Notes: generated by a model from the sequence alone, not told the origin. DNA of 45,449 nt from CAYLLT01 sp964591605 (GCA_964591605.1 CAZQEN010000010.1:1-45449); one strand, 5' to 3'. Positions 7,845 through 16,500 are shown, counted from the first letter of the stretch. Translations and numbers: made by a program.

Positions 7845-8726
7845 ATGATCCGCCGTCCAGCCCTGGCTGGCATTGCCCTTACCCTGCTCATGCTGACGGG
7901 TTGCCCGCAGCCCTCCTCCCTCACAATCGAGCCGGAATCACTCACCACCGCCGTCGAGGGCCAGCACTACGAGGTCAATCTGGGCATCGGGACGGACGCC
8001 CGGCAACGCTGGTCTGTCATCGCAGGCGCCCTGCCCGCCGGGGTCACGCTGGAAGAACGGAGCGGCGTATTATCCGGCACGCCGACACAAAATGGCGATT
8101 TTGAATTCACCGTCCAGGCGCTCGACCTGTCCGGACTGGGCACGCGGAGTGGCGAGCGGACATACCAGTTGCACGTCATTCCGCAGCTCAAATTCAGCGG
8201 TTCGCTGAGCAGCGCTCGCGTCAACGAACCCTACAACCAGAAGATTCCCATCACCGGGGGCGTCGAACCCTATCTGATCACCGTCATCGGGCTGCCCGCC
8301 GGCCTGACCTTCGACGATGCAACGGACACGATCTCGGGGACTCCTCTCCTGGCCAACACCGGCCAGCGTCTGGACATCACGGTGCATGACAGCGGGACCC
8401 CTCAGCAGGCCGTCGCCCTGATCACCGAGCTGGTCATCAAGGCGGCGCCGGTGAACATCACAACGACGCAGTTGCCGGCCGGTCGAGTGAATCGGGCGTA
8501 TACCGCCCAACTGCAGGCGGCGGACGGGCTGCCGCCGTACACGTGGGGCTTCCTCACCACCGCGCCCGGCACGCTGCCGGCAGGCCTTTCGCTCAATCCC
8601 GCGACGGGGGCCATCACGGGAACACCGACCGCCCAGGGGACTTCAACGTTCACGATCCGCGTCACCGACAGCGAAACGCCGCCCAACTCCGACAGCCAGG
8701 AGCTGTCGATCGTCGTCGGCCCGTGA
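7845..8726 (+). CDS. Lipoprotein with three putative-Ig (He_PIG-like) repeats
   Basis: A 293-residue exported lipoprotein. The signal peptide ends in the lipobox LTGC with lipidated Cys20. The rest is three copies of an approximately 85-residue bacterial Ig-like or cadherin-like fold. Each contains the signature LPAG(V/L)(T/S)L...G.(I/L)(S/T)GTP: SGVLSGTPTQNG in the first, DTISGTPLLANT in the second, and GAITGTPTAQGT in the third, with the final strand TFTIRVTDSETPP. Such modules mediate adhesion or act as spacers at the cell surface; no catalytic residues are visible. GGAG precedes the ATG by 8 nt. Another lipoprotein gene follows after 24 bp and is probably co-transcribed. Confidence 0.88.
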   Translation: MIRRPALAGIALTLLMLTGCPQPSSLTIEPESLTTAVEGQHYEVNLGIGTDARQRWSVIAGALPAGVTLEERSGVLSGTPTQNGDFEFTVQALDLSGLGTRSGERTYQLHVIPQLKFSGSLSSARVNEPYNQKIPITGGVEPYLITVIGLPAGLTFDDATDTISGTPLLANTGQRLDITVHDSGTPQQAVALITELVIKAAPVNITTTQLPAGRVNRAYTAQLQAADGLPPYTWGFLTTAPGTLPAGLSLNPATGAITGTPTAQGTSTFTIRVTDSETPPNSDSQELSIVVGP

Positions 8727-8750
8727 CCCGGCCGCAGGGAGCGAAAAATC

Positions 8751-9437
8751 ATGAGGAAAGTAATTCTATTCGCTGGTGTCCTCGTCCTGTGCGGGCTGGC
8801 CTGTATCGTCCCGGACGGATCGCCTTTCTGTGAGAATGTCCCGTTGAATCAGGCAACGGGGGTGATCACCATCACGCAGGAGGCCGGCGCGGCCCAGGCC
8901 AGCGCCGTCGCGTCGCTCAAACATGGCGTGTGCACCGAAACGCTCGAGGGCGGGCAGGAAATCGCCATTAACGGGCAGGCGCTTTCGGGTCCCGACGAGA
9001 GCAGCCGTTACTCCGCGATCATCCCCACGGGCGCCGGCGTCACCACGTTCAGCATGCTGGTCAACGAACCCACGCGAGGAGTGTCTCAGACCGACATCGA
9101 CCTGCCGGCCGCGTTTGATGTGACCTCACCCGTGAGCGGCGGTGCTCTCTCGCTCTCGGGCACCACGTTCAGCTGGAGCAACGCGGATCCCGATCTGGAC
9201 GTGAGCATCACGATCCGCCAGAACCTCTTCGGGGAGCTGCGCGAACGGGACTACGGACCTTTCGATGATACCGGCAGCGTCCGTCTGGGCGTCTCGGATC
9301 TCTCCACCTTCGCTCAGGGGGCCGACGTCACCGTCATCGTGGCCAAATCCAGGCAGCGCAGCGTCATCAACGGCCTGCAGTCGGGCACCCTGACGGCCGA
9401 GCTGACCCGCACGTTCACCGCCGTTCCCGCCCCGTGA
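8751..9437 (+). CDS. Hypothetical lipoprotein
   Basis: A 228-residue protein of unknown family. The first 18 residues are a lipoprotein signal peptide with lipobox GLAC (Cys18). The mature part is rich in Ser, Thr and Ala, with alternating beta-strand pattern and no recognised motif. AGGGAG lies 10 nt before the ATG. It follows the Ig-repeat lipoprotein by 24 bp in the same direction, so the two probably form a small operon of envelope proteins. Downstream is a large palindromic element (9495-9634) that may end transcription. No function can be assigned. Confidence 0.75.
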   Translation: MRKVILFAGVLVLCGLACIVPDGSPFCENVPLNQATGVITITQEAGAAQASAVASLKHGVCTETLEGGQEIAINGQALSGPDESSRYSAIIPTGAGVTTFSMLVNEPTRGVSQTDIDLPAAFDVTSPVSGGALSLSGTTFSWSNADPDLDVSITIRQNLFGELRERDYGPFDDTGSVRLGVSDLSTFAQGADVTVIVAKSRQRSVINGLQSGTLTAELTRTFTAVPAP

Positions 9438-9494
9438 GAAACGATGCTCACGGCCCATCCGACGCCACAACGCTGATCTGCCCGAGAGAACCGC

Positions 9495-9634
9495 GAGCCG
9501 GCTGGGTCCGCCATTTTTTTCGGGAAGTAAGGTCAGCGTTGTGGTGCAGCCGTCTCGGCTGCACGGTGCAGGCGAGACGCCTGCACCACAAACGGCGGCT
9601 GCCGCCCGGAGGAATTGTCAGACCCAGCCGGCTC
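9495..9634. repeat. 140-bp nested palindromic element
   Basis: Outer arms of 14 bp are perfect inverted copies (GAGCCGGCTGGGTC at 9495-9508, GACCCAGCCGGCTC at 9621-9634). Inside lies a second palindrome with 11-bp arms (TTGTGGTGCAG at 9539-9549, CTGCACCACAA at 9581-9591). That inner element itself contains two back-to-back hairpins (GCAGCCG/CGGCTGC and GGTGCAGGC/GCCTGCACC). It fills most of the 304-bp gap between the lipoprotein gene and dapA; the rest of the gap holds only the candidate dapA promoter. Confidence 0.85.
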
Positions 9635-9650
9635 TGCAGTGCCGCCCGCT

Positions 9651-9679
9651 TTGCTCTGGGCTCGTTTTTCCCGTTTAAT
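9651..9679 (+). promoter_or_regulatory. Candidate dapA promoter
   Basis: TTGCTC (9651-9656), 17 bp, TTTAAT (9674-9679). The start would be near 9686, leaving a leader of about 55 nt. The -35 match is poor, so this is tentative. Confidence 0.3.
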
Positions 9680-9741
9680 CTGTGGTCTCCGCCCGCGGGC
9701 GGTTTCTGGCGACGGGTCGTTGCCCTTGATGGGAGATCATT

Positions 9742-10611
9742 GTGTTCAAAGGCAGCATGGTGGCACTGGTGACGCCGTTTCGCGACGGCCAGGTCGACTG
9801 GAAAGCGATGGATGCGCTGGTGGACTTTCATATCGACGCCGGCACGGACGTGCTCGTTCCTGCGGGCACCACGGGTGAGAGCCCGACGCTCACGCACGAA
9901 GAGAACGACGCGGTGGTGGCGGCCGTCGTCAGGCGCGCCCGCGGGCGGATCCCGGTGATGGCCGGAACAGGCTCGAACAGCACGGCCGAGGCCATCGCGA
10001 TGACCAGGCACGCGAAGGAGAACGGGGCCGACGGCTCGCTCCAGGTCGCCCCCTACTACAACCGGCCCACGCAGGAGGGCCTCTTCCAGCACTTCAGCAC
10101 GATCGCCAAGGCCGTCGACTTCCCGCACGTGCTCTACAACATCCCCGGCCGCTGCGCGGTCGAGATCACAACCGACACGATCGTCCGCCTGCGCGAGACA
10201 CATAAAAACATCGTCGCCGTCAAGCACGCGACCGGCTCGATGGACGGGGCGAGCGAGCTGCGCGTCCGCAGCGACATCGACATCATCAGCGGCGACGACT
10301 CGATGACTTTGCCGCTCATGATCGTCGGCGGGGTCGGTGTGATCAGCGTGCTCGCGAATCTCGTGCCCAAAGACGTGAAGGCGATGACCGACGCGGCCCT
10401 GCGCGGCGACTGGGAAACCGCCCGCCAATGGCACCTCAGGATGTTCAAACTGGCCAAGGGGCTGCTCTCGATCGAGGTCAACCCGATCCCGATCAAGACC
10501 GCCATGGCCATGCGCGGCATGATCGCCGAAGAATTCCGCCTCCCGATGTGCAACATGGCCCCCGCCAACCGGGAGAAGCTCGCGGCGGTGCTCAAGGAGT
10601 ACGGGATTTGA
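9742..10611 (+). CDS. dapA: 4-hydroxy-tetrahydrodipicolinate synthase
   Basis: A 289-residue aldolase-type TIM barrel that condenses pyruvate with aspartate semialdehyde, the first committed step of the diaminopimelate/lysine pathway. Visible motifs are MVALVTPF at the N-terminus, the active-site AGTTGESPTL (TT pair), GTGSNST, APYYNRPTQEG, YNIPGR with the catalytic Tyr, and VAVKHATG with the Schiff-base Lys, then SGDD. The length is normal. The start is GTG 9742, with GGGAG 8 nt upstream; MFKGSMVALVTPF fits the family. It stands alone between exported-protein genes. Other NAL-superfamily aldolases are possible, but the motif set fits DapA best. Confidence 0.93.
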   Translation: MFKGSMVALVTPFRDGQVDWKAMDALVDFHIDAGTDVLVPAGTTGESPTLTHEENDAVVAAVVRRARGRIPVMAGTGSNSTAEAIAMTRHAKENGADGSLQVAPYYNRPTQEGLFQHFSTIAKAVDFPHVLYNIPGRCAVEITTDTIVRLRETHKNIVAVKHATGSMDGASELRVRSDIDIISGDDSMTLPLMIVGGVGVISVLANLVPKDVKAMTDAALRGDWETARQWHLRMFKLAKGLLSIEVNPIPIKTAMAMRGMIAEEFRLPMCNMAPANREKLAAVLKEYGI

Positions 10612-10641
10612 ATTCGTGCGTGCAACCGTGCGGCGTCAATG

Positions 10642-10716
10642 GAGCCCGAAGCGCAAGCGAGGGGTTGGGACGAGGTGTGCACCCTCACGCAAACCCCTCG
10701 CTTGCGCGTCGGGCTC
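10642..10716. repeat. Inverted repeat with 25-bp arms between dapA and the sialidase gene
   Basis: Left arm 10642-10666 starts GAGCCCGAAGCGCAAGCG; right arm 10692-10716 is its reverse complement with one mismatch. The 25-nt loop contains a small GGTG/CACC hairpin. It lies 31 bp after the dapA stop and ends 20 bp before the next start codon. A related single arm (23 of 25 bases equal to the left arm) occurs at 36544-36568. Confidence 0.88.
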
Positions 10717-10736
10717 TCTTCGTCGCATCTTCCCGC

Positions 10737-12083
10737 ATGAAATGGCCGGCGCGAGGCCGTCCGCACGCCGGGGTCCGACTCATAACACTGCGGGCACTCA
10801 TGGTGCTGGCGGCGGCTCTCCCGGCACACGCCGAGCAGCCGGCCTCTCCGAGACTTGTGGGAAAAGAGGTGTTCTGGCCACGGCCGCGGGACGGGGCGCG
10901 GCTGGTGGCCGTCGCGTTTTACACGCGGGCCAGCGGCCTGGAGCTGGCCTGTGATGCCATGGAGGAAATCGAGAGCGACAAGAGCAACCGGGCCTGGCGC
11001 CGGTACTCGAGCGACAACGGCCGCACGTGGTCAGAGCCGCAGCCCGTCGAATCATTCCGCCGCACCGACCAGGGCACCATCCGCCGCAGCGACCTGCCCG
11101 GATTCGTCGATCCCGAAAACGGCGTCCTCATCACGCTCATCAACCACGGCGTGCTGCCGACCGACAACCCGCTCGAGGGAATGAAACACTGGACGCTGCG
11201 CTATGCGATCAGCCGCGATGGCGGCCGCACGACCGCGTTCGAAGGCCCGATCGTTGTGAAGGGCGAGCCGTTCTCTCCGCAGCATCCCATGCCCGGCGTC
11301 TGGCTCGGCAAAAACGCCGCCATGATCGGCGACAGCACGTGCGTGCCGATCCGTCTGCGCAGCGGCGATATCCTCGTGCCGATCCAGATCACGCCGGTCG
11401 GACCCGACGGGCAGTACTACAACCCCGGCGGCGGCTACACCTACCACGACGCATTCGTGCTGATCGGACGCTGGAACGCCCGGGGCCGGCTCGACTGGGA
11501 GCTCTCCGAAGGCGTCCGCGGCGATCCGGCGCGATCGACGCGCGGCCTGATCGAGCCGACGCTCGCGGAGCTACCCGACGGACGCGTGCTCATGGTCATG
11601 CGCGGCAGCAACGACAGCAAGCCCGATCTGCGCGGCTATCGCTGGTACAGCCTCTCGAGCGACGACGGCCGGACGTGGTCGAAGGCCGAGCCCTGGCGCT
11701 TCGCCGGCGGCGAACCCTTTTTCTCGCCCAGCTCGTGCAGCCAGTTGATCCGCCACAGCAGCGGGCGCCTTTACTGGATCGGCAACCTCTGCGACAAGAA
11801 CCCCCGCGGCAACGGCCCGCGCTACCCGCTGGTGATCGGCGAGGTCGATCAGACCAGCGCTCTCCTGAAGAGAGACACGCTCTGCGTCATCGAAGACCGC
11901 CGGCCGGGCGAGCCGGAGTGGTTCGCCGCCAGCAACTTCTACGCCCGTGAAGACCGCGAGACGCACGAGATCCTCATCCACTGTACGCCGCTGGGCAAAG
12001 ACATCCTGCCGACGGCGACGCAGCCCACCCGCCGCTTCGAATGGACCGCCGACGCCTACCTCTACCGCGTGCGCGTGCAGTAG
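10737..12083 (+). CDS. Exported sialidase-like (BNR/Asp-box) glycoside hydrolase
   Basis: A 448-residue protein with a signal peptide (basic n-region, then LITLRALMVLAAALPAHA, predicted cleavage before EQP). The mature part is a six-bladed beta-propeller of the sialidase superfamily. Three Asp boxes (S-x-D-x-G-x-T-W) are visible: SSDNGRTW at residues 91-98, a degenerate SRDGGRTT at 159-166 and SSDDGRTW at 307-314. Conserved turns such as RLRSGDILVPIQ and IEPTLAELPDGRVLMVMRG are typical of exo-alpha-sialidase-like proteins of planctomycetes. The sugar cleaved is not certain. ATG 10737 is chosen because it gives a complete signal peptide; no Shine-Dalgarno sequence is visible. The TAG stop is formed by the first bases of the tandem repeat that follows. 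Confidence 0.82.
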   Translation: MKWPARGRPHAGVRLITLRALMVLAAALPAHAEQPASPRLVGKEVFWPRPRDGARLVAVAFYTRASGLELACDAMEEIESDKSNRAWRRYSSDNGRTWSEPQPVESFRRTDQGTIRRSDLPGFVDPENGVLITLINHGVLPTDNPLEGMKHWTLRYAISRDGGRTTAFEGPIVVKGEPFSPQHPMPGVWLGKNAAMIGDSTCVPIRLRSGDILVPIQITPVGPDGQYYNPGGGYTYHDAFVLIGRWNARGRLDWELSEGVRGDPARSTRGLIEPTLAELPDGRVLMVMRGSNDSKPDLRGYRWYSLSSDDGRTWSKAEPWRFAGGEPFFSPSSCSQLIRHSSGRLYWIGNLCDKNPRGNGPRYPLVIGEVDQTSALLKRDTLCVIEDRRPGEPEWFAASNFYAREDRETHEILIHCTPLGKDILPTATQPTRRFEWTADAYLYRVRVQ

Positions 12084-12314
12084 GTCCCGCCTGCCGGGCG
12101 GGACCTGAAGGGGAGGCCACTGCCTGCGCGGGTAGGTCCCGCCTGCCGGGCGGGACCCGAAGGGGAAGCCACTGTCTGCGCGAGTAGGTCCCGCCTGCCG
12201 GGCGGGACCTGAAGGGGAGACCACTGTCTGCACGAGTAGGTCCCGCCTGCCGGGCGGGACCTGAAGGGGGGGCCATTGCCTGCGCGAGGAGGTCCCACCC
12301 GGCAGGCGGGACCT
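12081..12314. repeat. Four 52-bp tandem palindromic repeats plus an inverted fifth partial unit
   Basis: Units at 12081-12132, 12133-12184, 12185-12236 and 12237-12288 each start with TAGGTCCCGCC, contain a GGTCCCGCC/GGCGGGACC hairpin, and end with a GAAGGGG...CTGC(G/A)CG(A/G)G spacer. A fifth hairpin (about 12289-12314) lies in the opposite orientation. The first unit supplies the stop codon of the plus-strand hydrolase, and the last ends 7 bp before the stop of the minus-strand porin-like gene. It therefore fills the whole convergent intergenic space and could act as a two-way transcription end. It is not a CRISPR: the spacer between hairpins is itself repeated. Confidence 0.95.
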
Positions 12315-12320
12315 ACCAGG

Positions 12321-13223
12321 TCAGAAGCGTACCGACAGGCCCACGCCGGTGAAGAAATCCGGCGCCCGCTCATTGAGCCCCATGCCAATGCGCCAGTCGA
12401 GCTGGATGTTGTCGGTGAGCAGCCAGGTGAGGCCGGTATTCGCGTTGTGCGCGCAGTCCTGGCCGATGGCGTCGGGCGCAAACACGAAGTATTCGACATA
12501 ACCGCCCAGTGGACCCATGATGTCGTACGCGAGACTGACCGACTGTGTGGTCTGCAGGAACCGGTGCGTCCCCTCGCGCAGGATAAACAGCCCCGTGTTG
12601 CCGGCCAGGCTGAACCGCTCGCTGAGGTCCCAGGTGTAGAGGAGCACGAAGTTCGGCTCCACGTCGCCGCTCGAAAAGCCAGTGCTGCCGCTCGGCACGG
12701 TGAGCGCCCCCATCACCGCGAGCTGTGGGATCAGCCCGTCCTGATCGCAGACCTCCAGCTTGGCGCCCAGATACAAGTCGCTGCCCCCCTGCTCCCAGCC
12801 GCTGCTCCAGGATGTCCGATAGCCGCCGCTGTCGGTCCGCTCGGTGATCCGCTCGCGCGTGTGGGCGTACGTGTATCCCGCCCAGCCGATGCGCAGCTCA
12901 AGATGCTCGATGAGCCCGATCCGGAACAGAAACTCGGGAACGGTGTGTTCGCGGGTCTGGAGGGTGTACTCGCGCTCCTGCGTGAACGTGTAGCCCATCT
13001 CGAGCTGAACGTGGCCGTAAGGAACGGTCTGCGAGCTCTCGGTGAAATCGGGCCGGTCGGTGACGATCGGCTCATCGAGCGGCGCCGCTGGCAGGCCCAG
13101 AATCGCCGCCGGAGAGAGCGCGATCGGCGCTTCGGCCGACTCACCGGGACGACTGGCCGTTTCCTGCCCGGAAGCGACGGCCCACGCGAAAAGCTGGCAG
13201 ATCGCGGTCAAACTCGTACGCAT
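12321..13223 (-). CDS. Outer-membrane beta-barrel protein, MetA-pathway (phenol degradation) type transporter
   Basis: A 300-residue exported protein with a signal peptide (MRTSLTAICQLFAWAVASGQ). The mature part starts with TDRPDFTESSQTVPYGHVQLEMGYTF, the hallmark of the outer-membrane MetA-type channel family. It continues with amphipathic strands (HLELRIGWAGYTY, FSLAGNTGLFIL, LDWRIGMGLNERAPDFFTGVGLSVRF) and ends in an aromatic residue, as outer-membrane barrels do. It is probably a passive channel or hydrophobe transporter; the substrate is unknown. ATG 13223 is preferred over an upstream start at 13289, because a promoter (-10 at 13254-13259) lies between them. Its 3' end faces the hydrolase gene across the tandem repeats. 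Confidence 0.82.
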   Translation of the reverse strand: MRTSLTAICQLFAWAVASGQETASRPGESAEAPIALSPAAILGLPAAPLDEPIVTDRPDFTESSQTVPYGHVQLEMGYTFTQEREYTLQTREHTVPEFLFRIGLIEHLELRIGWAGYTYAHTRERITERTDSGGYRTSWSSGWEQGGSDLYLGAKLEVCDQDGLIPQLAVMGALTVPSGSTGFSSGDVEPNFVLLYTWDLSERFSLAGNTGLFILREGTHRFLQTTQSVSLAYDIMGPLGGYVEYFVFAPDAIGQDCAHNANTGLTWLLTDNIQLDWRIGMGLNERAPDFFTGVGLSVRF

Positions 13224-13253
13224 GATACTTGCGGCCCAGACAAATCGGCCGGG

Positions 13254-13282
13254 AATGTATCCCCAAAATTTGGAGTTGTCAA
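13254..13282 (-). promoter_or_regulatory. Promoter of the outer-membrane barrel gene
   Basis: Minus strand TTGACA (13277-13282, perfect), 17 bp spacer, TACATT (13254-13259). The predicted start is near 13247, 24 nt before the ATG at 13223. A perfect palindrome lies just upstream of the -35. Confidence 0.6.
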
Positions 13283-13289
13283 TATCCAA

Positions 13290-13305
13290 ATTAGCCTGGG
13301 CTAAT
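13290..13305. promoter_or_regulatory. Operator-like palindrome ATTAGCC-tg-GGCTAAT
   Basis: A perfect 7-bp dyad with a 2-bp centre lies 7 bp upstream of the -35 of the minus-strand barrel promoter and about 65 bp upstream of the plus-strand metallopeptidase promoter. Size and position suit a dimeric regulator acting on one or both promoters. The rest of the 354-bp divergent gap holds only the metallopeptidase promoter and leader. Confidence 0.5.
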
Positions 13306-13369
13306 CATTGATTCCCCGTCCGCCCCTCCGGCTGATTCCCTCAGTGGATCGACGCACCCCGGATTGTGG

Positions 13370-13399
13370 TTTACAGCGCGGCTACCGTCTGGTTATGAT
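13370..13399 (+). promoter_or_regulatory. Promoter of metallopeptidase gene A
   Basis: TTTACA (13370-13375), 18 bp, TATGAT (13394-13399). The same -35, the same 18-bp spacing and a very similar -10 occur before the downstream paralogue (18290-18319), which supports both. Confidence 0.6.
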
Positions 13400-13577
13400 G
13401 GTGGCGGAAGTCGGGCCATCCACAACATACGACACTGTCAGGTCGCACAGGATCATTCTGCTTGCCGGCAGCCCGCGCTCAAGCAGGCAAGTCACTCCGG
13501 CGCCTCTCGCGGCGGCAGGCTTTTCAGGTCCAGGGTCGTACACGTACCTCTCACGCTCCCCGGTGAGGAGGAACATC
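13400..13577 (+). other. Conserved long 5' leader of metallopeptidase gene A
   Basis: About 170 nt of untranslated leader lie between the promoter and the ATG. It aligns along its length with the leader of the paralogue (18326-18518). Shared stretches include CGGAA(G)TCGGGCCA near the 5' end, CGGCA(A/G)G...TCCAGGGT(T/C)GTA in the middle, and the ribosome-binding site GAGGAGGAAC at the 3' end. It may be kept by recent duplication or by function. In-frame translation of this stretch is possible but gives no signal peptide-like sequence. Confidence 0.45.
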
Positions 13578-16500
13578 ATGTGTCCATACCAGCGGCACGC
13601 TCACGGACGCCCGCTCTCCCCCTGGCGCCACCGCGGCCGTCTGCGCAGCCTCCTGGCGGCATTCCTGATGTCGGCCGTTGCCGTCTCGCCGGTGCAGGCG
13701 ACGGTGGGACCGCCTGTCAAGATCTCCATGCCGCCCGACTCGAAGCCGGCGGTGGCCGGCCAGCCCTACGCAGGCGTCTTTGAGGTGCGTCTGGGCCGGG
13801 CCGGCGTGCTGAGCGACTTTCAGCTCGAAGGTCAGGGCTGGACGGTGCGGTCGTTCGAGCCCCCCGCCAACGGCGCGGTGGCCGGGCCGGGCGTGATCCG
13901 GATACCGTTCACCGCGACGCCGGCCGATCCGGCGCAGTTGCTCCGGCTCCGTCTGCGGTTCGACGGGCGGCCGGTCAGCCGCTCGCTGCGGCTCGGGGCC
14001 GCCGCGTTTGCCCGGCGCGGCAGAGGGCGCGCCGCCCTTCAGGTTGTGCCAGGTACGCAGAAAGGCAAAGCCGGCAGCACTCCGAGCCGGACGGCGGGCA
14101 CCGCCGACACGCTGACGTTCCACTTCATCGGTCGCGTTGTCTACGAGCGGCCCGGCAATCTCGATGGCAACAACGGTCCGATCTGGTTTGGCTCGACGTA
14201 CGAAGGCGTAGACCGAATCCGGGTGCGGATCAAGGATGACGACGGCGCCATCGACGATACGGTCTGGGAGGGCTTCACAGACACCTACGGCTACTTCGAC
14301 ACCGGCGTATTCTCATGGGAAGACTGCGACCCACTCTGCGAAAACGAACCGGACCTCTATGTGGAGTGGGAATGTGATACGGATATCGTCAACGTGCAGG
14401 ACGCAGAGGATATTACCCAACCCGACTTCACCTGGGACACCGAGGATGTGCTGATTTACGAAGACTTCAACGGCGGCTTCATCGATTTCGGAACGTGGAC
14501 GCCCGGCACGACGCAGGAGATGCCCCCGCTGCACATCCACAACAGCATCACCCGCGCCCACCGGTTCATCTTCAATCAGAGTGGTTTGTCGCTCAACCTC
14601 CCGGAACTGGATGTGCTCTGGCCAGTTGACGACACCAACGCCTTCTACGATGGTGAGATCAATCTCCCTCATTCGCGGGAATGGGTGGAGGACACGCACA
14701 CGCACGAATACGGCCATCACTTCCTCGAGAGCTTTGCCGAGAACGTCGAACCTGAATACTGTAATGGCCTGAACTTCTGCGACGGAGACCTGCCCTGCGC
14801 GTTCGATGGTTGTGACAAGTGCACATCCCCTGGCGATTGCGACAATCCCGGCCATTGCCTGTGGTGTCCCGAAACCGATCACGACGCCTGGAACGAAGGG
14901 TTTCCCAACTGGCTGGCAGACATCGTCACGCGCGACTACCCATTCAGCTATCAGTTCGACGACGGGCGGCGTTACGAGGCCCTCCGTACGCGCGATCTCG
15001 AATCACTCAACGTGTGCTGCCAGGATGGCCAGGTGCACCCCCCACTCATCACGGAAGGCTACATTGGCGCCCTGCTGCGCGATATCGAGGACGGGACGGC
15101 CTATGACGGGACAACCCTGCAGGATGATCACGACGACGACGGCATCTGCGACTGCCTTGAGCTTGCCTACGACGAGATCTTCCACGTGGTGACGCTGACC
15201 AATGTCATCACACCCTCCGACTTCCTCAGCTCCTTCATCAGTCTCTACCCGCAACACATGCCAGGGCTCTATTCCACGGCCTACAACGTCCATCCCGATT
15301 TCGTGGCGGGCATCTTTCCCGCCGATACGCAGCCGCCGGGAGTGCCGCAATCCGCGACCTCGCCCAGCCACCCGCCGTTCGTGGGCGGCACCTCACCCTG
15401 CATCGAAGTCCACCTGGGACCGGTGCCCGATGATGTCACCGGCGCGTGTGCGTACAGCGTCGTGTGGTCGTCGTCGCCTGACGGGATCGAGCCGGACTTC
15501 ACGGAAGACGTGCAGGGCTCCTGCTGCATCGTCAGCCATACGCGCGAGCCGGGCAGCCATTATGTCAGCCTCCGGGCCAGGGACTGCGCCGGTCACTGGA
15601 GCAGCGAGTGGACGACCTTTGGACCGTTCACCGTAACCGAGTGCAACGGCAACGGCATCCTCGATATTTGTGAAATCCCCTGCTCTGACGTCTGCCCGTG
15701 CGATGTACCGGACAATTGCGCCCACATGTGTGATGCCTCGCTGCTGGCCAGCGACCCGCAGCGGCAGGTGCGGCTCAAATGTCAGCCGCACCCCGATTAC
15801 TGCCAGAACCTCTACGGAGGCGTCTGCGGTCTTGGGCGAGACTGCAACCTCAATCTCGTCCCCGACGACTGCGACATCGCCAGCGGCGCCAGCAGCGACT
15901 GCAATGAAGACGGTATACCCGACGAGTGCCAGGACATGGCCCGCTGGGTGGGCGGCACCGGGGTCTGGCAGACCCCCTCGAGTTGGGAGGACGCGTCAGG
16001 GCCAACCGGTCTGCCCGGAGCCAATCAGCACGTGTGCATCGACGGCCAGCCCGACGTTACGGTGACGAATACGACCGGCGTACAATCGATAAGGAGCCTC
16101 TCGTGCCACGATCATCTCATTCTGTGGGGCACGCTGACGCCGGATGTGGACATCACCCTTGCTGAGCCGTCATTTGTCCGCGGCGATCTGCGTTTTTTGG
16201 GCTCGCGGAATATCACGCTGCGCAACAACCTGAAGCTGACAGTGAGCGGCAAACTGACGCTGGCTGCCGCAGGTTCGTCAGGCGCTTATCTCAATCGATT
16301 GGTGGGTCTGGGAATTCTCGACCTTGAAGGCGGCATGGAAATGACGGCCAACACCTTCATCGACGCGAAGATGCTCCGGTTGCGGAATTCCAGCTTCGCG
16401 ACTGCCACGCGTGGTTTCTCACTTGCGAACAATGCCGTTTTCCGGATCGAGTCCGGTTCGACTCTTGACTTCCAGGCCGAAGGTGGAACAGGCGGAGCGG

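Noticed and set aside
12081..12314. Possible CRISPR array
   Set aside because: The sequences between the hairpins are themselves repeated, the unit is a simple 52-bp tandem, and no cas gene is near.
13308..13577. Upstream in-frame extension of metallopeptidase A (and 18318-18518 for B)
   Set aside because: A promoter with predicted start at about 13406 (18326 for B) lies inside or after the extension, and GAGGAGG plus a normal signal peptide mark the ATG at 13578 (18519).
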